Below, one piece after another: positions 1 to 11,400 of a DNA stretch of 64,000 nucleotides. The stretch's first letter is position 1. Each line of letters starts with the position of its first letter. Origin of the DNA: Crocodylus rhombifer (Eukaryota; Chordata; Crocodylia; Crocodylidae); assembly GCA_038503035.1 (NCBI GenBank), contig JAVSML010023998.1:1-64000 (forward strand), in the 5' to 3' direction. The position numbers and the translations under genes were made by a program. Under the pieces are notes generated by a model, which was given only the letters and a program-made list of their open reading frames with translations, ran no database searches and was not told the origin of the DNA.

Positions 1-377
1 CCATGCGCTGCACCAGGACGGTCAGGGGGCCTAGTGCCCTGCTGTGGCCAGCACGCACTCAATTCCTAGTGGTGCCACAGCAGCAGCTAGGCATGATGGG
101 TGGATTAAAGGGCTACTTGGCACGCTGCATCACACCTCTCGTGTGGGCCTGGCTAACAGTAGTTGCCATGATGCCAGGACTGCAGCACCAACAGGCAGCC
201 GGGCAGGAGAGGGGCAGAGGAGTTTGTCCTGCATGGGCTGGCCCAGCGCCAGCTGTGGCAGAGCACACAGGCTGCAGCCCTCCCTCCCTCCTCAGGTTTG
301 TGGCAGCAGCCGGCAGGCTGCACAGGATCAACTGACAGGCTGGATACAACCCACAGGCCATATTTTGCCCACCCCTG
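1..377. mobile_element. Truncated hAT-like element (right end only)
   Basis: The stretch ends in CCATATTTTGCCCACCCCTG, the reverse complement of a terminus of the form CAGGGGTGGGCAAAATATGG. That terminus resembles hAT/Charlie-type ends and closely matches the ends of the element at 26890-28006. The interior is GC-rich, and the left end lies outside the window. Several open frames cross it but none resembles a known protein. The family assignment is an inference from one terminus. Confidence 0.5.
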
Positions 378-3300
378 CGCTCTAACTGCACAAATATACA
401 GAAGCAAAGACTTGGCCCATATGGCTGGGGAAAGACTCTACATCCCAGTTTTATTAACAGCTGCTCTGCTGACTATTTGTATTGGGAGGTATTCTTCTGT
501 ATACTCATGCCCTTAGAGGCTGTGACAATTTGTCTTCACATCAGGCTCTAAAGAGTCTCTCCTCACTACTTCTGTGACCAGCTGGAAAGCTTTTGATTTT
601 AGGAATAACATCCAACAGTTACAAAGGTGAGTAAAAAATGAAAAAAATAGGGTGTTCTGCAATGATCCAAAGCAATTTGAAAAGCTCAGCTCCGTAACTG
701 GGTATTTGACACATTACCAAATAGAACGTGCGTAGTTCCTTGTTTTACAGGTAAACTTTAAAAATATGTTTCCAAAGCTCATCAGCACATAGGTTTTGTA
801 GGAGCAGAGACTGCCATTTGAACACTCCCTCCCCCCATAACCTACCTATCTTAAATGCCCTACATACTGGACTATTAATTTGTTCTCTACTTGTTGGTCA
901 ATAAATCTGTAATAATGGTGCAAATTTGAACAGTTACAACAGGAGACACTGAGAGCCCCATCTCAGATTAACTTCTAGACCACTATTTAAAACACTCAAA
1001 GCTGGGAGATCTTAGTTGAGGTGTGCTCTGAAATCAGGCAGATCTTTAAACCCAAGTCACTGACATTTTGAGTATGCGCCCTAACCACTACATTAGTGTT
1101 AGGAGTAGCAGAAGCAGTATCTTGATCATCATCTTTTTTTTAGACACTTAGGCACAGAGTTCATGGGGTGGCAGTAGGAGCCAAGGTCCCTCGATGAGGC
1201 AGGGACCAAGTCACAGCCCCTTTCCCTGGCATTTTTTTAGTCACACTTGGATCCTCTGATATGCTTATTTCCACCCATGCATTGTACAAGGAGTCAAGGT
1301 TCCCCACAAAGGGTTGTAAATTCCACTAGATAGCAGGGTGGAATTTAGCATTGTAACACCCAGTCCCTCCTGTTAATCTGGAGCAAAAAGAATTTACACT
1401 GTTCCTTTTCAGTCTTTGGTAAGATACAAAGGAAGAAAACTAGCATCAACCCTAGCCATTGTGCACCCATTCCTGCTGTGGTCAGCTGGCATTAGGAGCA
1501 GGATTTCATACTTAAATTTAAAAATGAGAAAGTAATCTCCCTGTTTCACTCGAGTAAATTCTTTAAAACCTGTGAAATCAAAGTAAGCCAGGATATAGAG
1601 CTGCAGCGAATAGTGGCCCAGGACTACAGAAGTGCCCCAGCTGTTTGCTGTGACTTATTTCAAAGGGTACTGCTGGCATTTGAATTGAGAAGGTGGGGAG
1701 GGGGAAGGGAAGAAAAAGGAAGGGGGATGGAGGTCGATAGGGTTTGAAGGACCCTGACTTTATCAACTTTTAAGAAAGAAGCCTGCAGCCTGTGGTCAGT
1801 CATAGGGATTTTTTTGTTCCTAGGGTTTGGCACAGTATCTCAGCCTGCAAACCTACAAAGCTATGCTGAAAGAGGGTGACTGCTGTTTTTGCTCCCTACA
1901 ACATTTTAAAAAAATGTTTGAAAAAGGTGAGTGTGTGTTGTTTGTAGAGTATGCATCTGATTATTTTTTAAACAACTCCATGTGAACATTAATATTTTTA
2001 TCTTTATTCATCCAACTGTTGTGGCTAATTATTCCATTATTCGATTTGGCACCTGGCCATCTGAAAGTCTCCTTGTATTGTGAGCCTAAAGTCTCCTTTT
2101 GAAAAAAAACCAAACTGTCCTACTTTTGAGGTTGTCAGGCTCAGCAGCTCCCTATCCCTGGCCTGTTGCTCCACATTCTTGTTTTAGACAAAATGGTAGT
2201 ACAAGGACCATGCCTTTTGATGTCTCTAAATTCTATTTAGATACAAGTACAATAAAATCGGTATAGACTGACAGTTGAAAGAACTGGATGATGGGGAGTT
2301 GGATTACCAGATTTAACATCCAAGTAGAGGAAGCTCACCAACTGCTTTTTTGCTTGGTTACCCTACACAAAACAAAAAGAGAAGTGATGGCACCAGCAGT
2401 TAACTAAGTCTCATTAGAACCTTCACCTTGTGCTAGTTTTGCTCCAGCATGGAGGAAGTGGCCCTGACACTGACTGATAGATACAGTCAGATTAGTATCA
2501 GTATTACTTACACCGCTAGTAGTATACAGTTTTCTTTAGCTTTCAATAATGCATCACTTACTCATCTAAAATGTAACATCTAGGTAGAAAATACAACTTC
2601 CCTCCAAAACATTCTAATTGCCCCCACTCCCTTTACCTCCCCCTTCATTGTCCACATGCAAAAGGACATTGCACACTTATAGGCAGGCATCTACCAAAAA
2701 GCCTTTCAATGGCTGGGTCTGTTTTCTTCTCTCTCAGAGGTACCCATTGCTGGCTTTGGGGCCTAAAAACTGCCTTAAGGGGAGAAAACAGGTTAGCATG
2801 TATTGCATTCCTTCCTGCGGCTATGTCCCCCCATACAAATTGTTCTACTCTACATTACGATACAGCAACCCTTTTAAAATGAAGTATACCCAGCTTTGGA
2901 AGCTGAGGATTCTGTTCTCTGAGAGTTTTAAAACTCCTACATATAACAACTTTGTTAAACTATAAACCTAAACTTTACCCTATGTTACAGGCCAAAGTAC
3001 TCAGCTAGTATCTCAGGAATGTGCAAAAAGGGCAATTTAACACCTTGCTTGAGTCAACTGCTTGATTTCTGAACGTGATCTCAGTTGTCCTTGTGACTTT
3101 TTTTAACCGCTTGACTTCATGTTCAGGGTTTGATGACTTTAGAACCTGGTGGCCTTCATGAGAGATAAAACCCGTTCACATAGGCAGCACTTAGATCACT
3201 TTCTTTACTGATCTCAAAGATAAAAAGAAACTATAAACACATTCAAAAGTAATACACAAGGAATTCTAAAAATGATGAAGCATGTGTGTCATGGTAAAAT

Positions 3301-4229
3301 GTTTTCTTTAAAAAAAAGAAACCCACAGAACAAACAAAAAACACACTGCATGTAATTACCTTGTAACTTTCAATAGGGAAAACAGAGTGACATAATATGA
3401 TGGTCCAGGAATTTGCAAAAGGCAAATTGGTCCAATTAAAAAAAAATATTACCCTAAGAAATGCCTGCCTCTTTCAAAAAGGGAAATAGCAATTTTAGAT
3501 TCTTTTATTCTAAATTAGTGAGTTTAGAAAAGGGAGGGGCCAACCTTTTCAGCTGGTATACCACAAAGTAAGCCCTACCCCCGCTCCTAGTGCCACTCCA
3601 ATCTCCTTGCTCTCTGTTCTCTCTTCCCTTCCCAATCTGTTGCTCTGGCTCTCTCCTCCCTGCAAAATCTGCTGTATGGCAAACAAAGCAGCTGTGCATC
3701 ACCTGTGACACATTGTGGGTTGGCCGCCTCTAGTTTAGGGTATTTACTTGCTTAGAGGTTTTTACTTTTAAATAGGTGAAGGATATCTGGAACTATGGTT
3801 TTTTCCCCCAGTAGAACACACAGCATATTAGATGAACAGATTTTATTCATCCAAAGTAGTGTTGATTCAATAATTCCAAACATCTCGATTCTTAATATTA
3901 GAACTGAATTCACATTTCTGTTTTTATGAATGTTATTAACATTCTTAAAAGTTCTGGATCCTCCCAGAATTTTTAATTGTTGCTGATTCGTGCTGTTAAA
4001 GTTTTCAGCTCTGGTCAGCAACTCCCTTCATACCATTAACTTCAGCTTGAAAGTTCCCCACTATTACTTGTTTCAGGGGTTCTTTTCCACAAGAGAAGAC
4101 CCTTGGTCACTCAGCTCACATGCTGAAGCACTCATCTCAAACGGGTTCCAGGAAGTCTGCATGCAGACAGCTACAGACTAGGCTGAGACGGCTTGCTGAC
4201 ATAGATACAGAAGGGAGGCTGCAGCGGCT
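378..4229. other. Intergenic DNA downstream of PRKDC; no gene seen
   Basis: This is AT-rich, low-complexity DNA with short homopolymer runs. The frames of 60-115 codons here show no domain, codon bias or splice context. In other amniotes the neighbour on this side of PRKDC is CEBPD/SPIDR, but no part of either is recognisable here. Confidence 0.6.
1000..1108 (-). mobile_element. Possible tRNA-derived (MIR-like) SINE relic
   Basis: Read on the minus strand, TAGTGGTTAGGGCGCATACT resembles a pol III A box in MIR-type SINEs. About 35 bases later comes GGTTTAAAGATC, a degenerate B box (consensus GGTTCRANNCC). No cloverleaf closes, so this is not a functional tRNA gene. The call rests on box similarity alone. 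Confidence 0.3.
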
Positions 4230-4249
4230 AAGTGGTCAAAAACATTTAC

Positions 4250-4255
4250 TTTATT
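4250..4255 (-). promoter_or_regulatory. Distal poly(A) signal AATAAA
   Basis: TTTATT on the plus strand reads AATAAA in the PRKDC orientation, about 990 nt after the stop codon. Use would give a 3' UTR of about 1 kb. Confidence 0.5.
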
Positions 4256-4555
4256 ATGTTTCATGACAATCATTAAAACTTCAGTAGGAAGCATCTTCTA
4301 AAATTAATTACAAATACATTTTTAAACACATTTCATTCCTCTTCCCCTATCATTTTGCCAAAATTTGCTTGGTTCAGAGACTACCTGTAAAAGCTCTCAT
4401 CATAGATGCTCCATGCTATAGGCTAAGAGTAAAAGAATGTTGGCCTCTGCTAGATCATTCATGGCAGGAAGTTTGCTGTTGCCCACTTCTGTGCTGGCAA
4501 TTCTGACTTCCAGCTTTTAACTTTCTGTTTTAAGAATGGTTTTAATACATTGCTT

Positions 4556-4561
4556 TTTATT
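4556..4561 (-). promoter_or_regulatory. Proximal poly(A) signal AATAAA
   Basis: This is a second AATAAA on the minus strand, about 685 nt after the stop codon and about 300 nt upstream of the distal signal. It could produce a shorter 3' UTR. The sequence does not show which one is preferred. Confidence 0.4.
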
Positions 4562-5246
4562 TAGTTAATTTAATGTGCATCAACAACCTCTAAAATTCAG
4601 AAAACATTATCAAAACCTTTAAAGATAGGAGGTAATCAGTCACTGTCAGATCAACTTATTACAACTTTTATAATATAGAGAGATGAACAGTAGTTTAGTA
4701 CCTCTTGAAGACTACCCTAGTGCTATATTTATATTCTAATATGATTTACCAGATATATTTGGCTGCTGATTCGACATACAGGATTTTGGTGATGCAAAAT
4801 TCCATTCAAATCTCCCCTTTCAGGTATATCATTCGTCTGACTACATACACTAATTTTCCTCTAACAGGTCTTTTGCATTAATAAAATCATGACAGCTGTC
4901 AACATTCATTTGAAGAACATTCAAGGTTTGTGCTTATTTCCAGGAGCTTTCATCTTGTTCTGGAGTAACACAGGCCAAGCCTCCAAACTTTTATCCTTAA
5001 GCAAAGTTAGCATGCTTCACAGGTGACAGAAGGTTTTTTTTCCTTTTTCTTTTGGAGGGAGGGGAGAATATGAGATAATTATTTGGGTAGGGTATAATGC
5101 AGAACCTCAATCCTCAACCACCAGGAAAAACCAAAAGACAAACTATCTGGTTTTCCATATCTGTTCCAGACTTCACAACAGTAACTTGGTCGTAGTGTTG
5201 AGGCCATGGCTTCATTGGATTGATTCTTGGAGCCCTTTCTTTCCTT

Positions 5247-5451
5247 TCACATCCAGGATTCCCATCCTGCCCAAACTCTGCCAAGAATATTGGGATCTGT
5301 TGCTTGGTCTATTAGGCACTTCACTTGTGTCTCTTCTGTAAGCCCGTCCTTTGGTTCTTTGGCTCGGATGTTCTGATCTCTGCTACCCTGAGCCACAGCT
5401 ACATAATCACGGTATGCAAGCGACTTTTCATGGCCCAGTCGCAGCTCTTCA
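5247..5451 (-). CDS. PRKDC: PRKDC exon E32 (terminal): FATC domain and stop
   Basis: The exon follows a TTTTAG acceptor, and its first base finishes a Cys codon begun in E31. It encodes EELRLGHEK, then [20 protein letters not shown], then the FATC motif with [12 protein letters not shown] and the terminal AGWESWM before TGA. FATC packs against the kinase domain and is needed for PIKK activity. The Trp-rich C-terminus with Met last matches the family exactly. Confidence 0.95.
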
Positions 5452-8400
5452 CTAAAATAAAGAGTATGAAGATATAAATATATCCTGACTTAAAAGAAAG
5501 ACAATCTGGATGTTCAGAATTAAAACCTGATCTTACGAGGCTTGAGAACCCTACCCCCTAAGTTCTCAGTTGCAATTCACAAGATCACATCAGTGGCTGA
5601 ATGACCTCAGCCTTTGCTTTTCATCAGTGAGCATTTAACATGCCTATCTTCATCTTGAAACGGTCATTGATTAGGGAGGAGGCGATGAAACAGAACAAGT
5701 GAGTGAAAATATCCTCCTTGCACCATCCTGCTTCTCTCATCCCAACTTCATCTCCCCCTCCTCGACCTGCCCAGTGCTTATCTACAGGAAGCATCTTGCT
5801 GCAGCTTCCAAAGTCAGGCTCAGCAGCAGAGGTTAGGGCAGAAAGAAGCTGACTCCTCATGTGACCTTTCACATTCAGCAACAAAAAATGCAGTAAAATC
5901 TACTACTACTCCAGTTTTCCCAGGGAACAATATCAGTTAAAGTATTTGTATTTTAAACAAACTTCTTGCATTTTTGTACCCACCCAAAATAATTTTTAAA
6001 AAGGAAGTAGGGATGAAAAGCATTGATTGTACTTTAAATGAACTTTAAAACAAGATTTTTGTCCTGATCCAAACTTGCCTTGCCCAGATTTTAGTCTGTC
6101 TGGTCATCAGGTTCTCAGGGAATATGATTTTATTTATTGATGTTTCAAAATTAGGTAGCTTATTTCCACACCTTTACACCCCTGCTGGACCCCTATTTGA
6201 AAAGAACCAATCCATTCCAATACCACCTCTAGCCCCAAAATTGTATGCAGAACATACAAACAGCTAATGGGGATGAAGAGTTCACTCAGCTTGCATGTCG
6301 CCAAAAACAGTAAAAATGCTCAAATGTGCAAGATACTAGGTATTTGGGCTTGCAGGGTAATTCAGAGAGCTCAGGTGTGCACCAAAATATTTCACCCTGT
6401 CAAGTTTCTTGAAATGACAAAATTCCACCATCTCTGCCTTGTCTTTGTTGCTATTAAATATAAAAGGTAGCAAGTCTAACCTTTTAAAGAATGCAAAGGT
6501 TCTTATTAGAGTGCTTTGACATCAAGGGAGAGAGACTCTTACCAGGTGATTGCTGCTGGATTGGAACCAGCTAACTTTCTTTTGACACAATTGACTTTTT
6601 GCAAGGGATACCAGTTTACTTCAGATGTGTTTACTTCCTTTAGCCACGTGCCTCCTTTCTTCAGCAGTCTCAGTTCAAAATTCTAACAAAAAACCCCAAT
6701 AATTTTGCTCCAGTTAATAGTTACCATGCGTATCACACGCGTGCATACACACACGACAGTTAACATTCTAACACATCTGCCCACCACATCCTTAGTAAGT
6801 TAGTAAATAAACTGAGCTGCAAATAAAGTGGAACACGGAATAGTTAGAGGAAATCTGCCTGTGGCTTAACAGTTAATTTACAGCCAAAAACGTGATTAAC
6901 ATTTGTGTTGTTAATAAAATTTGTGTTGTGGATAAAAGAAAGTCAAGTGACATTTCAAATTTTGCTTCCTTTGAAAACTGGAAGGATTTACAGTATGTAA
7001 TGACATTTCTTTAGAAAATTCTATGATTATAGTATATTTTACAGTTAGAGTAAAAACATGGTCTAATATAATTCAATGTTACAGGTTTTGGAAGTGTTTT
7101 CATAAAGAATGATTTCAGGTACAGTGTTACTTTACATGAAATCAGGAGGGTATTCTAGTTCATAGGACAGACAAAATACTTATATTATGTGGGTTAGTAG
7201 CGTAAGCCACTGTGAAATCTCCAAATATAAAATCATTCACATGGCAATTAAATAATTCTGAACAGCAACCAGTGAGAGCTGTTGTTTTCATTACAAAATA
7301 CTGGCATGTCATTTTAAATGCTTTAAGAACTATTTCTGTCAGGTTCTTGGAGCATTCTACAAACCAACACTGAAGATTAGAGGGGAAAAAAGGAACAATG
7401 AAGCTGAGCACTAGATAATAGTTCCTTGTCTTATCAAGGACAAAACTAATCAAAAATGAATCACATTGGCTGCTTACAGAAGTTAAAGACCCCCCCCGTA
7501 AAAACTGCACTTTACCAGTAGCAGCAGCATTTTAGTTTGACCTGGCTCTGCAGCCTCTGTATGAATCAATCAGCTATTAGATAAAAGCCCCAAAAAAGTC
7601 CCACTGAAGTGCCTGATCTATACAGATGTTGGGCAAGCCAGGTCCAACTAACGCAGTGCCTCTTCTGGGCATGTGCTAGGTTTGGTGTAGGAATGTGCAG
7701 AGTTTAAATAAAGCACTATTTTGTTTTTTAACATCTGGAAGCAGCTCTTGTGCCTTTGTATAAAGACAAAAAGAACTAACAAAAACTTACCTTCCAGTCT
7801 AAGGAAGGTTCTTTTACAAACACATCCATGGTGCTGATGAGGAGGTCTGGATCTTTGCGATATGCTCTTAAGGCATGTGTCATTATGCTGTAGATGAGCC
7901 CCGATTCTTTCATTGGCAACATAAGATTAATGAACTGGCGTGTTAAACGAAAAGGCATCAACTCTGGCACTGCCAGCATCTAAGTAAGAACAAGGATTTT
8001 GAAAAAGTAAAAAGGATGCATTAAGAAGCCTTGAAACTGAAGGTTCAGAAAGATGCATCTGTTTAGGCTTTGTTGGTTACTTAACTGAAAATAATTTTCC
8101 AATGCAGAGCTTAAAACCAGGAGAGTACTCTCAGCTTCAAATTAAGGCTATGAATATTTATTGTTTGAAAGTAGGAATGAGCAATGTCATTTTATCTACA
8201 AAAAATGTCAAATACTAACTGATCTTTAAACAAATTTTTGCAGCTACAGGACTCAGAATTCCATATTAGCTTGGCCGAGGATATCTGGCAAAGAAAAACC
8301 TGTTCTAATAACAGTTAAGAGCCATTTGTAAAGCTCATCATGCAACAAAACATTCTCAGAAACGATATTATCAAACTGAAAACACCGAAGTTGTAATTCC

Positions 8401-11400
8401 ATCCAATATATTAAAAAAAAAACGTAAGAAAGGAATTGTAAGAATTACCTGTGTGGCAGAACCAAATGCATATCCAAAGTCTATTCCGATGATGCCACCT
8501 GTCTCTGTATTAATCATAAAGTTGGACAGATGTCTATCTCCAATGCCAAGAATCCAGTGGCTGATGCAAATCAGTGCATGAGAACTGGTAAAATGGGAGC
8601 GCAGAGACAGAAAGGCCTCAGGAGCTGTACTCATTTTAACAAAGGCTCTCCTTAAAGAAAAAAAAAAAAGTCATAGGCTGTTTATAAATGTCACATCAAA
8701 GTTAGTTTCAAAAGTCAGTTATTGACCGTACATTTACCTTAACAGGTCTTCTGGAACACAGTTTTCTCTGTTTCTGAAAGACATGACTGTTTCCGTACGA
8801 CTGGCTCTTCTGAAAGTCAAAGAATGCACTAGTTACTGAAACTTTCCAGTGAGAGGACTAACATTAAAAAACACTAGGTACTTCCCTGGAGAGATTAGGG
8901 AGTGTCAGATTCAGACAAAATAAAGGGGTTACCGCCAAATTCAAAGAGAAGGCAGGAAAGCTTGATTTGCTCTTAGGAATACACGGTTGGTTTGTTTCCC
9001 CACTTCCAGCCAGTCTTTCCTTGAGTGAGTCTCCTACTTATCAACCCGATTATAACATAATTTAAAGGAAACAATGGACAAAATAAAATTGGGGGGGGGG
9101 CAGAGAGAAACTGATGTCCAAAAGTATTTCTGTATTAACATCTTAACAATAAAGTGTGATTAGACACTGGTTAGCTCTCAAAGCATGTATTGATACCATA
9201 CACTCACCACATCAGGCATCATCATGCAACATCACCCACTCTCAAACAGGAAGTAGTACAGATGTGTTTGCATAGTGCTGTGTCTAGACTAGTTAGGTCT
9301 TAGAAGGAGATCTAATTAACCTGCTTGTTAGCCACACTGAGGTTCCTACACTACTTCCACTGTGCGCTTCTGTCTAGTCTGGCAAATGAGCAGTAAAAGC
9401 ATTCCCAGTTTCTCTGGAATTTAAACTCTCCAGCAAGTACACAAAAATACATCTAAAAAGCCTTGTCTATTAAAAAATAATCAGGTAAGTGAAAGGCATA
9501 ATGCAAATCATTTAAAACAGTTTCTGGGCTGCCAGAGGTGGCTGAGAAACGTTTACTGCCCACACAGCTCAGTACTGGAGCTTGGCAGAGAACGGAAATT
9601 TGTTTTGTGGAAGATTTTAAAAATGTGGTTTCTTTGTGATTTGGAAGAAAATCCAAAAACACCGAAACAGAACTGCCAGTCCCTATCCAGCTTTACAGCT
9701 TCCCTGGAGCCAGAGAACCTAAAAGCATGAACTGCAGAGGAGCCACCAGTCTGGGAGTCAGAGCTGCCAGACAGGCTGCCGAGAAGCAAGGTGAACAAAC
9801 TGGTTTCTGGTGCAGATTCTTCAATATCAAGGCAGTTCCACAGAACACCACATGTTTTTCCTAATTTTGCTAGTGGCTGTAGCCATTATGTTATAATGCA
9901 AATAGACTTCATGGAAATTACTATGTGTACTGTAAATTTAAAATACAAGTCATACGCAACTCTTTTTATTTTTTTAAAGACTTATTTGTACGTAGGCATA
10001 TAACTTATTTGTATATAGGCATAATGAATGTGTTTAAGTCAGCAGGCCCGGATGCTCTTCATCCAAGTGTGCTGAAGGAATTAGCCAGTGTCACAGAGTC
10101 ACTGTCATGGCTGTTTGAGCAATTGTGGTGCCCTGGTCAGGTCCCAGAGGACTGGAAAAGGGTGAATGTGGTCTCTATTTTCAAGAAGGGGAGGAAGGAG
10201 GATCTGGGTAATTATAGGCTGGTTAGTCTCACCTCCATCCTTGGGAAAAACTTTGAAAAAATTATCAAGGATCACATTTGTGGGAGGCCAGCAGGAAAAA
10301 TAATACTGAAAGGCAACCAGCACAGGTCATAGCAGGTAGATCCTGCCTGACTAACCTTGTTTCTTTTTATGACCAGATCACAAAATGCTTAGATGCAGGA
10401 GTTGAGGTAGATGTCATTTACCTGGATTTTAATGCCTTCAATACAGTATCACCTCCTAGTCTAATAAACAGACTGGGCGGCTGTGATATAGATGATTACA
10501 GGGTCAGGTGGGTGGCAAATTGGCTTAAGGGTCACACCCAAAGAGTGATGGTGGATGGGTCGGTATATATCTGGAAAGATGTGGGCAGTGAGGTCCCCCA
10601 AGGCTCGGTCCTTGGACCTGTGCTATTCAATGTCTTCATCAGCAACTTGGATGAGAGCGTGCAGAGCACTCTGTCCAAATTCACAGATGACACAAAATTA
10701 TGGGGTAATGTTAACATGCTAGTGGGAAGGGATCGAATCCAGGCAGACCTGGACAGGTTGGAAAAATGGGCAAAAAAAATAGGATGCAGTTCAACAAAGA
10801 CAAGTGCAAAGATCTGCATCTAGGGAGAAGGAATCACCAACACACCTATAGGCTAGGGATGACCTTCTCAGCAGCGCAGCAGCAGAAAGGGATCTCAGAG
10901 CCATAGCTGATTCCAAGACAAATATGAGCCATCAATGTGATGAAGTAATTAGTAAAGCTAACCACACTCTATCATGCATTAGCAGGTGCATGATGAACAG
11001 GTCCAGGGGACACTTCCTCTCTATGTAGCATTGGTCAGGCTGCAGTTGAAACACCACATCCAGTTCTGGGCGCCGCACTTCAAGAGGGATGTGGATAACC
11101 TTGAGAGGGTCCAGAGGAGGGCCACTCGTATGGTTAGGGGCCTGCAGGGCCCTACAAGGAGACACTGAGGGACCTGGATCTCTTCAGCCTCTGCTAGAGA
11201 TGTCTGAGAGGGGATCTTGTGGCTATTTACAAATTCATGGTGGGGGGGACAACACAGCGCAAGAAATTGGAGATGCTGTGTTTACCAAGGCACCCCTTGG
11301 AATAACCAGGAACAACAGCCACACACTGACAGAGAACAGATTTAGGCTGGACATCAGGAAGAACTTTTTTATGGTAAGGGTTGCCAGAATCTGAAATGGG

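Larger units (their letters stand above)
4230..5246 (-). other. PRKDC: PRKDC 3' untranslated region (predicted)
   Basis: The region follows the PRKDC stop codon on the minus strand with no further coding similarity. It ends a little beyond the distal of two AATAAA signals. The true cleavage site is inferred and could be upstream if the proximal signal is used. Confidence 0.55.

Noticed and set aside
1000..1108. tRNA gene on the minus strand
   Set aside because: Only degenerate A- and B-box words are present and no cloverleaf forms; it was recorded as a low-confidence SINE relic instead.
2618..2965. 115-codon open frame downstream of PRKDC
   Set aside because: No recognised domain, no splice or promoter context, and a composition typical of random intergenic sequence.
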